Assembly (NCBI GenBank): GCA_012064385.1
Contig: QRDG01000343.1
Coordinates: 97,796-161,795, forward strand
DNA from: Puccinellia tenuiflora
Taxonomy: Eukaryota > Streptophyta > Magnoliopsida > Poales > Poaceae
Length of the DNA: 64,000 bases
Reading direction: 5' to 3'
The notes beneath the pieces were generated by a model. The model was not told the origin of the DNA, made no database searches, and saw only the letters and a list, made by a program, of their open reading frames with translations. Position 1 is the stretch's first letter; every line of letters starts with the position of its first letter. A program made the translations under genes and the position numbers. Shown piece after piece: positions 39,359 to 51,540 of this stretch.

Positions 39359-41981
39359 ATTCTACCCCCCTTACAGGAATCTCGTCCCGAGATTCTAGAG
39401 TAGAAGTAGAGAGGAGGGACACATGGCTACACGTATCTCCCACGATCTTCTTGATTACACGATGATCTAGCATAACATGCCGATGGGCGGAAAGAACGGA
39501 GGATAACTTAAAGTGACGGATAGAATGAACCTTGCCCAAAACCCATAAGCCATTGAGGAAATTAGGAACGACTTGACCAAACAAAGGTCGAGCCTAGGAT
39601 AGGGCAATCGATCATTTTGTTCAGGATCTTTGTCCAAGACCGAGACAACACTTCACACCACCCCGATGTGTAGACCGTAGAGATTTGGCACCGTGAGGAG
39701 AAGGGCCATTTCCTGGACTCCACGCTTCTGACCCAGGTTGAAAACTCGGGCCCTAGCGTGACTGATAAATTGACCTAACGTCCGTGTGATTGGGCAAAAG
39801 CTTTGGGTTCACCCAGGAGGGATAGATATGTCATTGATCCACATTTAGATAGAGAGGTAAAATCTCATAAACGAGCTATTGCCACGAGATAGACGGAGCA
39901 GGAGGGTTGACCGAGGGACAATTAGTAACTCCGTTGTAAGGTTCTCCTTGAGGTTCTAGATATCACACTCAGGCTTCGGAATAGCCTTCAATCGATCATC
40001 AAGTGAATGACGTACTTAACGATAGAGAAGGGCTATAAGGGGAAACTCCTAGGGTAAGTTACACATGATCCCCAGGGATAGTGGTTGAGGTTAGAGATTT
40101 AAGAGATTTCTTCACTAGTCCTTCCGGTGAGGTGCGTGGACCACATCATCGGACTTATCAGGGTTTCAGGTAGGACTAGGTCATACTCGTGATAAACAAA
40201 AAGCATCATTTCTGCTTGAGGTTCCGAGTTGGTTAGGTGTACGGACAATTCAGACTTGACATGTCCGAGGAAGGAGTTTGCTGAAGTTAACCGATAGTTA
40301 GGGTAACTAGATTCTCAAGCTCTGAGCTGCAATGTCAAGCTCCAGAACGCGATCAAGAGGGGGAAACCATGGAGTCACGTCTACGGCGAGAAAATTTAAC
40401 CAGCATGAATTCCAAACAATGAAGCACAACTGATCCCTGTTTTGGGAGACACCGGTAAGATGATGAGATTTGACAAATTCTTCTTATTTAGGAACACATC
40501 GACCAGTGGCATGCATGACGAATTTAGATAACTAGAGGTAACAACCTACCATCTCAACATCAATCCGCACATGCACGACCAACTTGTGATTATCTCCGGG
40601 GAGACAAGTGAACTTCACACGGACCCCTGGCGACAGAAGTCACTGGTTGCGAGAGAAGACTTGCTTTTCAAGGAAAAGATGTGGTCTTGAGAGTTTCGAC
40701 ATGAATCTAACTCGCTGACCGAAGGTGTGTACCTGAACGAAATGGACTTGGCAACACAGACAACTTAGCTCGATGAAATGATCACCAGTCATGCTAAGAG
40801 TGCCACCAAAGTCTTTGGATTTCAAAACAATAACCATTGCTAAGAATATCCGATCACCACAACGATATTCATCCTCAACATTCTCGAGCCCGAAAAGCTC
40901 AGAGGTATATGGATAAGGAAGGGTAGGAGCATCACTTCATCAAGTACGTCATGAGACTAAGCACGACCTCTTGATATAAAAGAGTGTGACATTCCAAGGT
41001 GGAACGGAACAAAAACTAGACAAGCTTTTACTCCGCGAATTAGAATCCTTTGCCCTAGTCCGAGAGATGCACAAGGTACCGGAGGTTGTTTCTCCTGACA
41101 TCCCGAAGTGGAATGCCTTGACGAACCACAAGAATGACATGCATCAGAACACCCCAATGCACGATAAAAATTTGACTGTCATCTAATAGATAGAGGACGG
41201 ATGACAGACCTAGAGCAAGAAACGGGCTAACAACAATTCCAAGATATTGCAGAAGCCCTTGTTAGCACTCTTCCGACAACTAGTGCCGAAAAGGTTTCAT
41301 GAACGGTGTTACCGGAGGAATCACCAACATTGACGGAAACTCGCTAAGAGCAATATTGTCGGGGTCCAGATAGTTCCATAACAGAGAGCCTAGCTAAAGC
41401 TAGTGACAGGGAAGAGCATTGCTGAGCAAGTCACTTACGGCTGCAACCTCGAGTTTCAAGACTAACTTCGAATTTTGCCAACCTGATGTAGGGTTTGACA
41501 ATTAACATCAGGGTTCAACGGAAAAGATCTTGGGTTAAAGATCAGCTTCATGTACCGGGACTCACAATAGCATAATGCTCACAAGGGTGACAACCCTAAT
41601 GAATCATTACACTAGAGCCCTAGCACAATCCAGGACATTCGGTTCAAGATCTTGGGCTAAAGCAAGGAATGTCTTGATGAACCGCAACACTTCCTTTCTT
41701 CGTGTTTTAGATTTTGCAGAAGAGTAGAGCTAACCAGTAACTAAAGGTAGAAACCCACCCCGTGATCCTAAAGATTTGAATTTGCCGACGATCAAAAGAA
41801 ACGTTTAGAAATCAAATAGAGGTAAGATGGCACCGAGATCAGAGTGAATTGGATAAGGAGTAAAAAGAATCCTAAGAGGGTTTTCGCAACTCATTTTTAG
41901 GTTATAAATATTTTTTCAACTAGACTCGACATCGACCAATAGAAAGGGTTTCCTACAAGCAGTCCTGCTCTGATACCAACT
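39359..41981 (-). other. G4 internal region, no intact coding sequence
   Basis: 2.6 kb with only short frames. A minus-strand stretch near 39354-39584 faintly resembles the end of a Gypsy polyprotein (SRDEIPVRG), suggesting a decayed pol tail. RT, integrase and gag motifs are absent. PPT at the left edge, PBS at the right edge. Confidence 0.6.
41967..41981 (-). other. G4 primer binding site
   Basis: Minus strand AGTTGGTATCAGAGC, directly beside the 5' LTR. TGGTATCAGAGC is the standard iMet-tRNA-type PBS. Confidence 0.85.
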
Positions 41982-44926
41982 TGTAGCGTCCCGACCCCGG
42001 AATTATACAAATAGGCTATGTAACCCACAGGCTATGCTACACAATCGAAGGGCATGGAATTACCGCTCCCACGCAACACATCGATCGTGCCATAAACACT
42101 GGCATAGCTATCAATGTATAAAACAGAGATCAAGACTTGTGGAACAACTGGCACATTGCAGACTCTACGACACAAAAGCATATAGCAACTCATATATGAG
42201 AAGATACAAGTATTACACACAAAAGGGTTCACAGACCCATCAGTACATCATGCGGAAGCGAAGTAGTGTTGTCTAGTACAACAAGATCCAAATATATGGA
42301 CTAAGAGGGCTACACATAAACAATCCCAGCCAGCTTGTTCCACGGTCCCAAGCTGCCACCTGGGAACTCCGAACTACTTGTCAATGTCCAAGAAGAAACC
42401 ACCTGGCTGCTCGGTGTCGTCCTCCTCTGAAACAAATTATAAAAGCAGCAAAGAGAGATTGAGTACAACGTACTCGCAAGTTTAGTAGGGTGATATAGGC
42501 CCAATGCTGACGGAGGCTCTAAAGCTGTATAGTATCAATTTTGCAGAAAGCTAATTTTTCCTTTACAAAAGATATAAAAAGACCCATGGCATCGTCTACT
42601 CAGAATGCTTTCCAAAAAGGTGTAAGAGAGTAACTTTCATCTTCGGTTCTCGTCGAACCAACTTGTAGCCAAAATCATCTCTCATCTCCACCAAAGGCAC
42701 CCCCCCCATCGAAGACATGCATACATAGGATAATCTAGCATTGACCAAAATTGTCATTGGAATCGCATGCAATATTATAGTGGATAAAATAAGTTTATAA
42801 AAGCAATAGGATGCTAGATGCCAAGGAGGTTAGGTTATCTCTTGCCTTACTGCCGGGGCGAGTAGTATGGCTCGTCGGGGTAGGTAGGGTTAACCTCGAC
42901 TCCGGAATCTATCGATACCCAAAATAATAACAAAGGAACAAATAAATAACACGAAGGCAAGATGCAATGCACAATCACATGATGACATGACAAGTTTATG
43001 AAATGATATCATCATCTAATTTATCTAACAAATTAAATGGAGTTCCAAATAATTAGTGCAATTATTTGGAAACAACCCCATATTTATCTTAGTGACCACA
43101 TTATTTATAAAGTTACATTACAAAGAATTGGCTCAAATATGCATGAACATGACATGATTAAATAGATATTGTTCTTCCGATCATTTTGGTACCTCATTTG
43201 TGAATTTCCAATTATCAATGATTAAATAGTGAATTAAATGATTATTTGAATTTAATTCGTTTAATCATTTAAGGAATAACATCAAATAAAAATTTGTGAT
43301 CATGATATGATATTAGCATGGTTTGATAGCATTTGAAGTGCTGATCACATTGATATTTTATTCATAATTTTTGGTTAAATATTTGACAAGTTATGATTTT
43401 TCCCAATTTGGTATTATTTAAGCCATTTTAGGAATTTTAAAATAAACAGCAAGAATATAAATTCAAAATACCATTACAATTGTTCTAACATGTAGAGTTT
43501 GTTTTTCTGAACAATTTGATATATTGTTTGATAAATTTGAAACAGTATTCAAATAGTTATTAATTATTTGAATTTAAATAAAAACTGCTTTTACTGTTTG
43601 GGCCGGCCCACAGGTCGGCCCAGGCCGGTTTCAGGCCGGGATGGTGCCTGAGGCGGCCGGCCTCCTGGCCGGCCTAGACCGGGGCCAGGCTGGGCTCCTT
43701 TCGGAGGCAGCCGGCCTCGTGGCCGGCCCAGACCGATGCCAGGCCGGGCAGGCTCCCGAGCGAGGAAGAGAGGGAGGGGGAGCGGGAGAGGGCCAAGAGG
43801 AACGCAAAAGCTCACCCCGTTGTGGTGGTGCTCACGGTGGTGGAAGGGGATGGCCAGAGAAGAAGGAATCGACCCCGGCGGGCGTCGGTCGTGGTCGAGG
43901 CAGTCGCAGATGGATTCGTCGGAACCGAGCTACCCCGGCTCGATTCCACCGGTGAGGAGGTAGAGGGGGACGCGGCGGAGGAGATGGCGGCATTGGCTCG
44001 CTCAGGGGAGGCTCCAAATGGTGGCAATTTGACGGTGACGGCGACGTCTCCGCGGTGGCAGCACGGGGAAGCTAGGGTTGCTCTCGATCCGGAAAAAAGG
44101 GGGGGGGACGAGGAGGAGAGAGTGAGGGGAGCAGGTGGCGATGGTCGGGGGCCTCCTTACCCCCAGGGGGCCACGGCATTGAGCGGCACAGGGAGGGGTG
44201 CGGCGGCAGAGTGGCATGGGCGCTCCACTGTGGCAACAGTGAGGAGGGAGACGAACCTTTAGCGAAAATCCCCTGGCGCCAATTACTTTATTTACAAATA
44301 GGTCCAGCAGCCCCTTTGGCGATTTAAAACAGGCACTAAACAATTTTTATAAATTCTACAAAAATTTATAAAGCCTCCCATTGACAGGTAGAAGCTTCAC
44401 AAATATTTGGGCTCCAAAATAAATTGTTTTGACCCACATTTGTTCATAGGGTTTAAATATAGTCATTTTGATAATTTCCAAAATCTACTTATTTGGAGCA
44501 CTTAAGAATTTCCAAAAATAATGAAATTAATCATGGAGGCTCCCAACATATTAATGAAGCTCCCCAAAATTTTATCTTGAATTTTGGAAAGTTTAACTTG
44601 GTTTAAAAAATAGAATTTTAATTGAACCAATTTGGAATTCTCAAATTTATTTCTTTGTTTGGCAAGAAATTGCCTTTGACAATATTTATAAATGTATTCT
44701 GGGAACTTCCTGGACAAATTGGAAATTCAAGAATAATTTGGTTTTGCCATTTTGGGCAATGCATTTAGTTTGGGATTTTTTGGAAGGGTTTTGCTTCCTT
44801 TGTTTTAATTTCCAAGTGTTGCTTTATTTAAATTTAGCAATTTAAATGGATACCATGATGCAATGTTGCAAAGCAAAAAGTGAAAATTTGGCCCATATTT
44901 TAGGGTACCAAACTGGGGCTGTTACA
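41982..44926 (-). repeat. G4 5' LTR (2945 bp, two internal deletions)
   Basis: Homologous to 35568-39358 apart from the two deletions. The larger deletion follows a C run (around 42705-42715). Confidence 0.85.
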
Positions 44927-44931
44927 AACTT

Positions 44932-46110
44932 CGATCTAGGAAAAACCGCCAAAGATCTCTAAAGAAAGTATACATTGTGGATCTAAAAGTGATTTTTTCA
45001 AAAAATCATGACCAAAATATGTGGCACTCGTAGTTCAAATCAAACCCACTTCCAGCGAAATCGGCAGGAACTTATCTGAATTGTTTGAAATACCTAAGTA
45101 TGTTTTCATATCCAACCCAGGGTTAAATGCACTTATAAGATGGTCTACTATTTTTTATATCTATTTGGATGTTTCTCTTTCGGTGAGGCATTTTGATAGC
45201 TGCTTCACAAAAAAAGCCTGTTTTGACACTAAAAAAATGAAAAATGGTATTTTTATTCAACGAAAACCCTAAACCCCTTAGTAAATACTATTCTACAGCC
45301 AAGACACACCAGTGTGTCAAATATTGCCGCATTCCGACATTTTTTGCTATATTAAATGTCATACTCTAGCTCATTTCAGTCGAAAACCATATATATTTGT
45401 ACCTCGTAGCAGCTCATTTCTGTGAAGGTTTTTTTATAAAAACCTCCATAACTCATTTTTATAAAAAAATTCAGGTGGTAGGTCAAATAAAAGGATGCCA
45501 TGTGAAGGTTTTCCATTTTTTTGATTTTTTTGTATTAGTTATGTCTAACCTTAGCCCGAAACCGAGACCGTAAACCCTAACGATAAACCTAAACCTAACC
45601 GTAACTTCGATCCAGCAAAAACCGTCAAAGATCTCTAAAGAAAGTATACATTGTGAATCTAAAAGTGATTTTTCCAAAAAATCATGACCAAAATATGTGG
45701 CACTCGTAGTTCAAATCAGACCCACTTCCAGCGAAATCGGCAGGAAGTTATCTGAATTGTTTGAAATACCTAAATATTTTTTTATATCCAAAGCCAGGGT
45801 TAAATGCACTTATAAGGTGGTATACTATTTTCTATCTATTTGGATGTTCCTCTTTCGGTGAGCTGTTTTGGTAGCTGATTCACAAAAAAAGCCTGTTTTG
45901 ACAGTAAAAAAATGAAAAATGCGTTTTTTATTCAACGAAAACACTAAGCCCCTTAGTCAATACTATTCTACAACCAAGATACACCAGTGTGTCAAATATT
46001 GCCGCATTCCGACATTTTTTGCTATGTTAAATGTCATACCCTAGCTCATTTCAGTCGTAAACCATGCATCTTTATACCTCGTAGCTCATTTATGTGAATT
46101 TTTTTTATTA
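44932..46110. repeat. ~660-bp direct repeats, right block
   Basis: Continues the left block: one full unit (to ~45600) and a partial unit (to ~46110). Same landmarks as the left block, with small differences. Confidence 0.75.
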
Positions 46111-46483
46111 AAAACCCATTTTTTGAGTGTTTTCCCAATTTTCTAAAACTATCAAGGTTTTTGTGATGCAAAAAATGATATGGATGAAATATTTGAATTC
46201 CTCTCATTTTTCTAATCGATTTAGATATTTTATTTGTTAATTTTCGATTTACGGATTTAAAGATATGAGATATTCTATATTTAATGTAGAAAGAGAAAAA
46301 ATAAATTAAAATTCATTTTATTGTTATTTATTCAAAAATATTATTAATTAATAATTGTTATTTATTCAAATAAATTTTCAAAATTTAAGTTATAAAAAGT
46401 GTAACATGGTGACCTAGGGGTTAATATGATTGATATGATAATTATATCAGTAACTTCTAATTTCTTATTTGGAAGCTAATTTG

Positions 46484-46543
46484 GATGGAACTCAGAAGTT
46501 AAGCGTGCTTGGGCTGGAGGATGGGTGACCGAATGGGAAGTTT
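46484..46543 (+). ncRNA. 5S-rRNA-derived fragment (not a functional 5S gene)
   Basis: GGAACTCAGAAGTTAAGCG, then TGCTTGGGC, then GGATGGGTGACC and GGGAAGT match the internal control region of plant 5S rRNA (box A and box C), with ~10 bp missing between them. The 5' third of 5S rRNA and its 3' end are absent. It lies inside the right arm of the DNA transposon. Confidence 0.7.
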
Positions 46544-46762
46544 GACCAGGGTAAGTAGTTTGACTTGGGATTATGAGTGGAATTAGAGTTTAAGTGTGTG
46601 GCTAAGTAGTAAATTTCATAATAGAAATAAAAATAGAATTAAAAAATATAAGTAAAAGTTAAAAAAAATATAAAAAAATGAGGAAAAAATATGCCGATGG
46701 TACTATGCCGACGGCAAAGCCGTCGACGTAGCCTATGCCGACGGCTTTTGCTACGAGAGAAC

Positions 46763-47013
46763 GTGTTGTCAGGCCGAGAGTGTTAATTGCGTAGAAAGTA
46801 TTGGACATGTTAGAAGTATAATACATAGAGGCATTGGAATATTCTAAACTTAGAGATAGACTCGGTTTAAACATGATACAGTTTGCATTGTACTCCAATC
46901 CTCTACCCCTTTGTATTCCTATATATATATCCCATAAGGGTCATCGTGATACAATAACAAAATATTAAGGTTCAATACTTTCTACACAACTAACACTCTC
47001 TGCTTGACAACAC
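46763..47013. mobile_element. Small element with 41-bp imperfect terminal inverted repeats
   Basis: The left arm 46763-46803 (GTGTTGTCAGG...AAGTATTG) is matched in inverse by 46973-47013 with about five mismatches. Inside the arms the sequence has LTR-like ends (TGTTAATTG...CAACTAACA, 46781-46995). No clear target duplication. It could be a MITE or a solo LTR caught in a palindrome. Confidence 0.5.
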
Positions 47014-48736
47014 AAATCTATGTTGTAGATGGGACCTCAGTACTCAAGACGTTCGAGCGGAACTCTACCCCTCCTCTCCTCTCTCCTAGCCCCGTTAAGA
47101 TTCGCCATGTTTCCCATCTCCTTCCTCTCCGCTGGTGTCGTCGGCCAGAGTAGGGATGAGAGAGAGAAGGTCGGTCTTCTTCTTCTTTTGTATATAGTGG
47201 TTGTAGGTTGTTGTTTGCTTTGCTAGTTCTTGGTGTCATGCCGGTGTCTACAAGCCATCTCCAGCTGCTGACATGCTGCGTCAGGGGAGAGGCAACGTGC
47301 ATTTTTGCTTGTTCTCCATGTATGGTGGAGGATGAAGGAGAAGTGTCAATCTAGTGGACGCTTCGCTAATAAGCTCAGAGGAGCTTTCGATCTTGGTGGT
47401 TCCTCCCAATCTGACAATCGTGGTGAAGGGAGATGGGAGGTGAGGTGGGATCTGAAGCTCATTAAGAAGCTTCGAAAGCTATGGGGTTATGTTGTGGAGT
47501 TCACTAAAGGCGGCATTTTCTCGCTAGCATTATCTTCGGCCAACTAGGAGGCCACTCCATGCTTGGGCGCATGTGTCGCCTGAGCTTCTTCTTCTAGGTC
47601 GGCGTGCCACTGCGAATGATCTTCGATCTCGGTATGGCGCATCATGTCCTCCTTTCCCAATGTGGCGTAGAACCCAGAGGCAAGGCGAACGGTTATTCCT
47701 TGAGGTCTCTCAACACCGTCGGTGAATAATGACTTGATTGTTCGTTTATCTAGTTTGGGTCAGGCTAGGTTGTATTATTATTATATTTTGTGGTCCTGGA
47801 TGTAAAACTTTTGCTCACGCTCAGAAGTAATGCAGTTTCCGGGTCCTTGGAGACCCTTTGAAAGACATAGCTCACTCGAAGTAGGACAACCGACATGAGG
47901 ATACTTCTGTAATCTGAAATTTGTTGTACTTTAGTCATAGAAAAAAAGGGTGGTGAATACATTTTCAAAACTTGAAAATTTGTTAGATTTTGTGTAGCCT
48001 AAAATATAAAGAATTTTGAATTGAGATTTTACATGATGATAGAGTTTAATGTTATGTACACCTTGAATTTTTGTACCGAATATTTTAAAACTTTCAAATG
48101 TCATTTTAGAATTAGAAAACAGTCATCGTGGAACAACCAGTTTTGTCGCCCTATGCCCCGACATCGATATGGCTCCGCTCCTGGCGGCTGAAGCTACATC
48201 TCTGCCGCTGCACGCCGCAACTGGGAGAGTGAGAGATTGGGCGGCGTAACAAATGATCTGAATAGATGTATCACCTATTGGATATATGGGTTGACCGCAA
48301 CTTACCCAAATTTCTGATCGACCATGTGATGCTTGAAAGTAATTGCTGCAACAAAATATCCAATTCTTCGTGCTTATGCGCTTACACGGGCAAAACCCAT
48401 CATTTCTTAGCAACTACATTTTTAATTAGATTAAAGGGGCTTCGATTTCATTGAAATCAACCACCGAGTCATAGAGTTGTCAAGCTTACAAAAGAGCAAC
48501 CGCCAGGTTTTTGGAACTAAAAGGTAGCAAAGGCCATGAGCAAGTCTCAGTAGCAGCTAAGTTTTAAAGCAGAGAACATGAACTCCAGAACTACAGCTAA
48601 ACAGGACATGAGCAAACTTTTTCAGGCATACAGGAGCATGTAATTGCCAGCATGTTTTCCCAAAGAATATATTTCAACACGCTTTTGTGGTCCATTCCAT
48701 GATTTCAAGCAGAATTCTGCCCATAGTGCAACGAGG
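47014..48736. other. No recognisable gene
   Basis: Short frames at 47029-47226, 47305-47547 (+) and 48123-48413 (-) show no domain. 47760-47950 resembles a 3' UTR in composition. The 3' end of the SINA-like B unit begins at ~48737. Confidence 0.4.
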
Positions 48737-48866
48737 CCACATCCAAAAGCTGAGAACTAACTACCGCCTACCACGAGCTTCAGAACTACTCACTTGCCAA
48801 ATCAAATCCAACATAAGCAGTGGTATTTCCACAGATGCGCCACCACTTGGACTTGGGGCATCGTTC

Positions 48867-49523
48867 CTACTGCGGTGTGAGCACCACACCCACCTTGGCT
48901 GTGCCGCTTGCGCCGGTATCCCAAAGCAGCACCTTCGGCATAACGAGCGGGATGCAGTCTTTCGGCAGCCCATCATGCAGATTAGTGCTCCTCGCTACGA
49001 ACTCGGTGGCCTGAGAATAGCTCGGCGCAGTGCACGACAACGTCAGCCTATATTTGAACTTAGACCCAGTACCGTGAGGCTGGACGCAACAAATTGAGAT
49101 GACACCACCAACGGGCTCCAGTGTCATGTTGACCAGGAACAGGTGCCCATCCTCGCCCACGAGGACAGTTGACCCCACATGGAAGCGGATCCCGAATGCC
49201 TTCTTGTAGGTAGCCTTTCCAGAGTGCCACTTGTGCTTGCCTGACAAATGCTCCAGGAGCTTCATGGTTGGTCCACTGAAACTGCAGCCGGTTTCGGGGC
49301 AGAAACACGGCGCGTGTGGGCAACCTTTCTCGTGCTCTTCTTTCTGGCAGTAGCTTATCCTTGCAGTGCATCCATGCTTGGCATTGGAGCAAGCAACTTT
49401 GGTTGATTCAATGACATGTTCAACCATGTGGCAGCGATTGTAGACTGTGGAAAGGGAGCAGAACTGACACTTGTCCGGGAGCTTGTCCTGGCAAGACGAA
49501 CATATGGTATGCCCCCCAGTGCA
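48867..49523 (-). pseudogene. SINA-like gene B, second exon only (first RING exon missing)
   Basis: The reading frame encodes 218 residues from the acceptor CCTCAG|TGC (49523) to the stop. It holds the second half of a RING (CTGGHTICSSC, CQFC), the SIAH-type zinc finger (VACSNAKHGCTARISY, HEKGCPHAPCFCPETGC) and the SIAH-type substrate-binding domain ending in KVGVVLTPQ. It is the same length as exon 2 of gene C and very similar throughout. Intron sequence follows to ~51240 and then stops at a PIF/Harbinger-like fragment. No first exon (DCPVC...PPIFQ type) is visible before 54135. Without it the RING cannot form, so B is most likely a 5'-truncated duplicate. An unrecognised replacement exon cannot be excluded. 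Confidence 0.75.
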
Positions 49524-51245
49524 CTGAGGAACATAAATGAATCAGTAAATATGCTAATCACTTTAGTTGACAGAAATACAAGTAAATTGATGAACACAGG
49601 AATTTGAAATTATGTATATCGTGGCGACCGTGCACATACTACAATAACAATGATACAATGTAAGTTAACAATTAATACCCATGAAGTGCAAAAATATTGG
49701 GAGCAGATAAGCATTTCTTGCATTTAAATGAGATCTTCAGCCATTCCTATTTGAATGATAAATTCAGCACAAGCAACTATTCATGGGCCAGCACTTTTGA
49801 GGATTTTTAAATCACACACGATGGATTGCACATTTCATAAACATGGTTTGGGCCAACTTCAGATTACAGCCGTTATACTTTCTCTTTAGAAACTTGAGTA
49901 TTTTCCTACAAGCTGGGTGGATCAGGGCTTTACCCATTGTGCTGCATAAATAGTATGACTAATTAACTATTTTCCATTTTCACACTCAGTTCACACCTAG
50001 TAGTACAGCAACAGTTCTTAGTTCATCATATACAGAGATACACCAAGCTACCCTATTGGAAGTTCTTAATATGTCCTTGCTTCACTGAATATAGTATAGT
50101 TTTCCTAATTTGCAGTTTCTGTATAAAGATGATGCATGAAATGTATGATGGCTTGGTTTTGTATAAGGTTACCAACTTTCCCTGATATAGTATCACTTTC
50201 CACAAATAAAATACGAGGTGTACACTGAAGAGAAGCCATCAATTTGTTTTTAGAGGGTACACATCTTCAACCATAATTTCCATCTGAATCCATTCTACTT
50301 CATTTGCTTTACCAAAATTCAGTAACAAACTCATAGTTTCAAGTTGCAACACTAAATAAGCTCAATGCTACAACTATCCATGCCCATTGAATTTTGTAAC
50401 CAACTAGTGAATGTTGGCGAATATAGCATGGCTCTTTCTATTTGGGGCTTCGATACAATAACGAACTGAAAGACATTACGACTCATATGAATGAAATCAT
50501 GGAAGGCAACATATATTCTAGGAAATAAATAAATCTGTTAGGCATTTAATTTGGGCTAGTGCCATTCACTCTTTTTTTTTTGCATGTACTAAATTCACTC
50601 CTAGTAGTAGAACAAAGTTCTTATATATGGAGATACACCAAGCCACCCTGTTACAAGTTCTTAATATGTCATTGCTTCACTGAATATAGTATACTTTTCC
50701 TAATTTGTAGTTTCTCCATGATATGATACATAGACATTATGACTGCCCAGTTTGCATAAGATACAGACTCCCTAATATAGTATCACTTTCCACAAATACA
50801 ATAGGAGTCAGTGTACATTTAAGATAACATGTCAAACTTCTTTTAGATAGTAGGTACGCATCTTCAACCGTAATTTCCATATGAACCCATCCTACTTCAT
50901 TAGGTTACTAAAACTTGAGTGCCAAACTCATAGTTGAAAGTTGCAACATTGATTAAGCTTCGTGCTACAAGTGCCCCCATTGAATTTTATTACCAATTTG
51001 TGAGTGCTGGAGAATATAGCATAGCACTCTCTGTTTGGGATTGGAAAACATTACAACTCATATGGATGGAAGGCAACATGCATTTGGGCCAATGTCTGCA
51101 TCTCCATTGTGTTCTAATTCTTCGCAGATGCCAGACACTTTTCACAAAAAATCATAGGAGTCGACTTACAGTTTTGCAACTAAACAATCAGAAGTCTAAA
51201 ACATGGTACCCAAGTTCCATTGATGATCAACTACTGACCTCAAAA
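49524..51245 (-). other. Remnant intron 1 of gene B, with an internal ~590-bp direct duplication
   Basis: Similar to the gene C intron from its 3' end on. A block starting near 50035 (AGATACACCAAGC...CTTCACTGAATATAGTATA) recurs near 50627. The stretch 51075-51240 matches the intron part of the tandem array at 57552-58560. Confidence 0.65.
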
Positions 51246-51285
51246 GATTCGACAATGTGCACACAGAAAGATCTCTGCGTATTTG

Positions 51286-51540
51286 TTAACGCCAACAAAA
51301 AAGATGAGCGGGATATGTGCAAACCTCGGCGAAATAATCCTTCATAGGCATTTCATGGCCGAGAGCTCGGTCAGCCTGCTTTCTCTTCTTCTTCTTCTTC
51401 TTCTTCTTCTTCTTCTTCTTCTTCTTCTTCTTCTTCTTCTTCTTCTTCTTCTCCTCAAATTCCTTCACGGCGAGCATCAAAATAATAAACTCCATATCAT
51501 CATCAAACAAATCGTCGTCGGAATCATCCGATGACGACAA
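51286..51540 (-). pseudogene. PIF/Harbinger-type transposase fragment, N-terminal, with Lys run
   Basis: The 84-residue frame opens with an acidic Ser/Asp segment and MEFIILMLAVKEFEEK. It then has a long Lys run encoded by a CTT microsatellite, followed by ALGHEMPMKDYFAEV and TYPAHLF, which is like the conserved stretch before the nuclease domain in Harbinger transposases. It ends at a stop directly after that. The catalytic domain is missing. It sits where the gene B first exon should be. Confidence 0.55.
51385..51452. repeat. (CTT)n microsatellite
   Basis: About 22 uninterrupted CTT units, read as poly-Lys on the minus strand within the transposase fragment. Confidence 0.95.

Larger units (their letters stand above)
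35568..44926 (-). mobile_element. G4: non-coding long-LTR Gypsy element (LARD-like)
   Basis: LTRs 35568-39358 (3791 bp) and 41982-44926 (2945 bp) flank 2.6 kb of internal DNA. Target duplication AACTT at 35563-35567 and 44927-44931; plus-strand ends TGTAG...GTTACA. The minus-strand PBS (AGTTGGTATCAGAGC, 41981-41967) fits initiator-methionine tRNA. The PPT (minus strand, ending GGGGGGTAGAAT at 39359) lies beside the left LTR. No gag or pol domain was found. Large LTRs with a non-coding interior are what defines LARDs. Confidence 0.85.
34020..46760. mobile_element. Large DNA transposon, probably CACTA-like, interrupted by G4
   Basis: Both ends are crowded with GCCGACGGC/GCCGTCGGC motifs (34030-34190 and 46690-46755). 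Next to them lie inverted copies of a ~150-bp AT-rich block (34190-34320 versus 46150-46330; shared TCTTTAAATCCGTAAATCG and AATCGATTAGAAAAAT). Direct ~660-bp repeats fill the rest on both sides of G4. Such subterminal GCCGACGG repeats are familiar from grass CACTA elements. No CACTA terminus or transposase is visible, so superfamily and exact ends are uncertain. Confidence 0.55.

Noticed and set aside
46484..46543. Functional 5S rRNA gene
   Set aside because: Only the central part is present, with an internal loss of ~10 bp and no 5' or 3' ends.
46484..46543. Cassandra TRIM element
   Set aside because: 5S-like sequence fits, but no LTR pair, PBS or target duplication is seen around it.
34020..46760. 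Firm CACTA assignment with CACTA termini
   Set aside because: No CACTA or TAGTG terminus was found at either end; only the subterminal motif style supports the superfamily.
48123..48413. 96-residue minus-strand frame
   Set aside because: No recognisable domain, no splice context, not shared with the paralogous unit.
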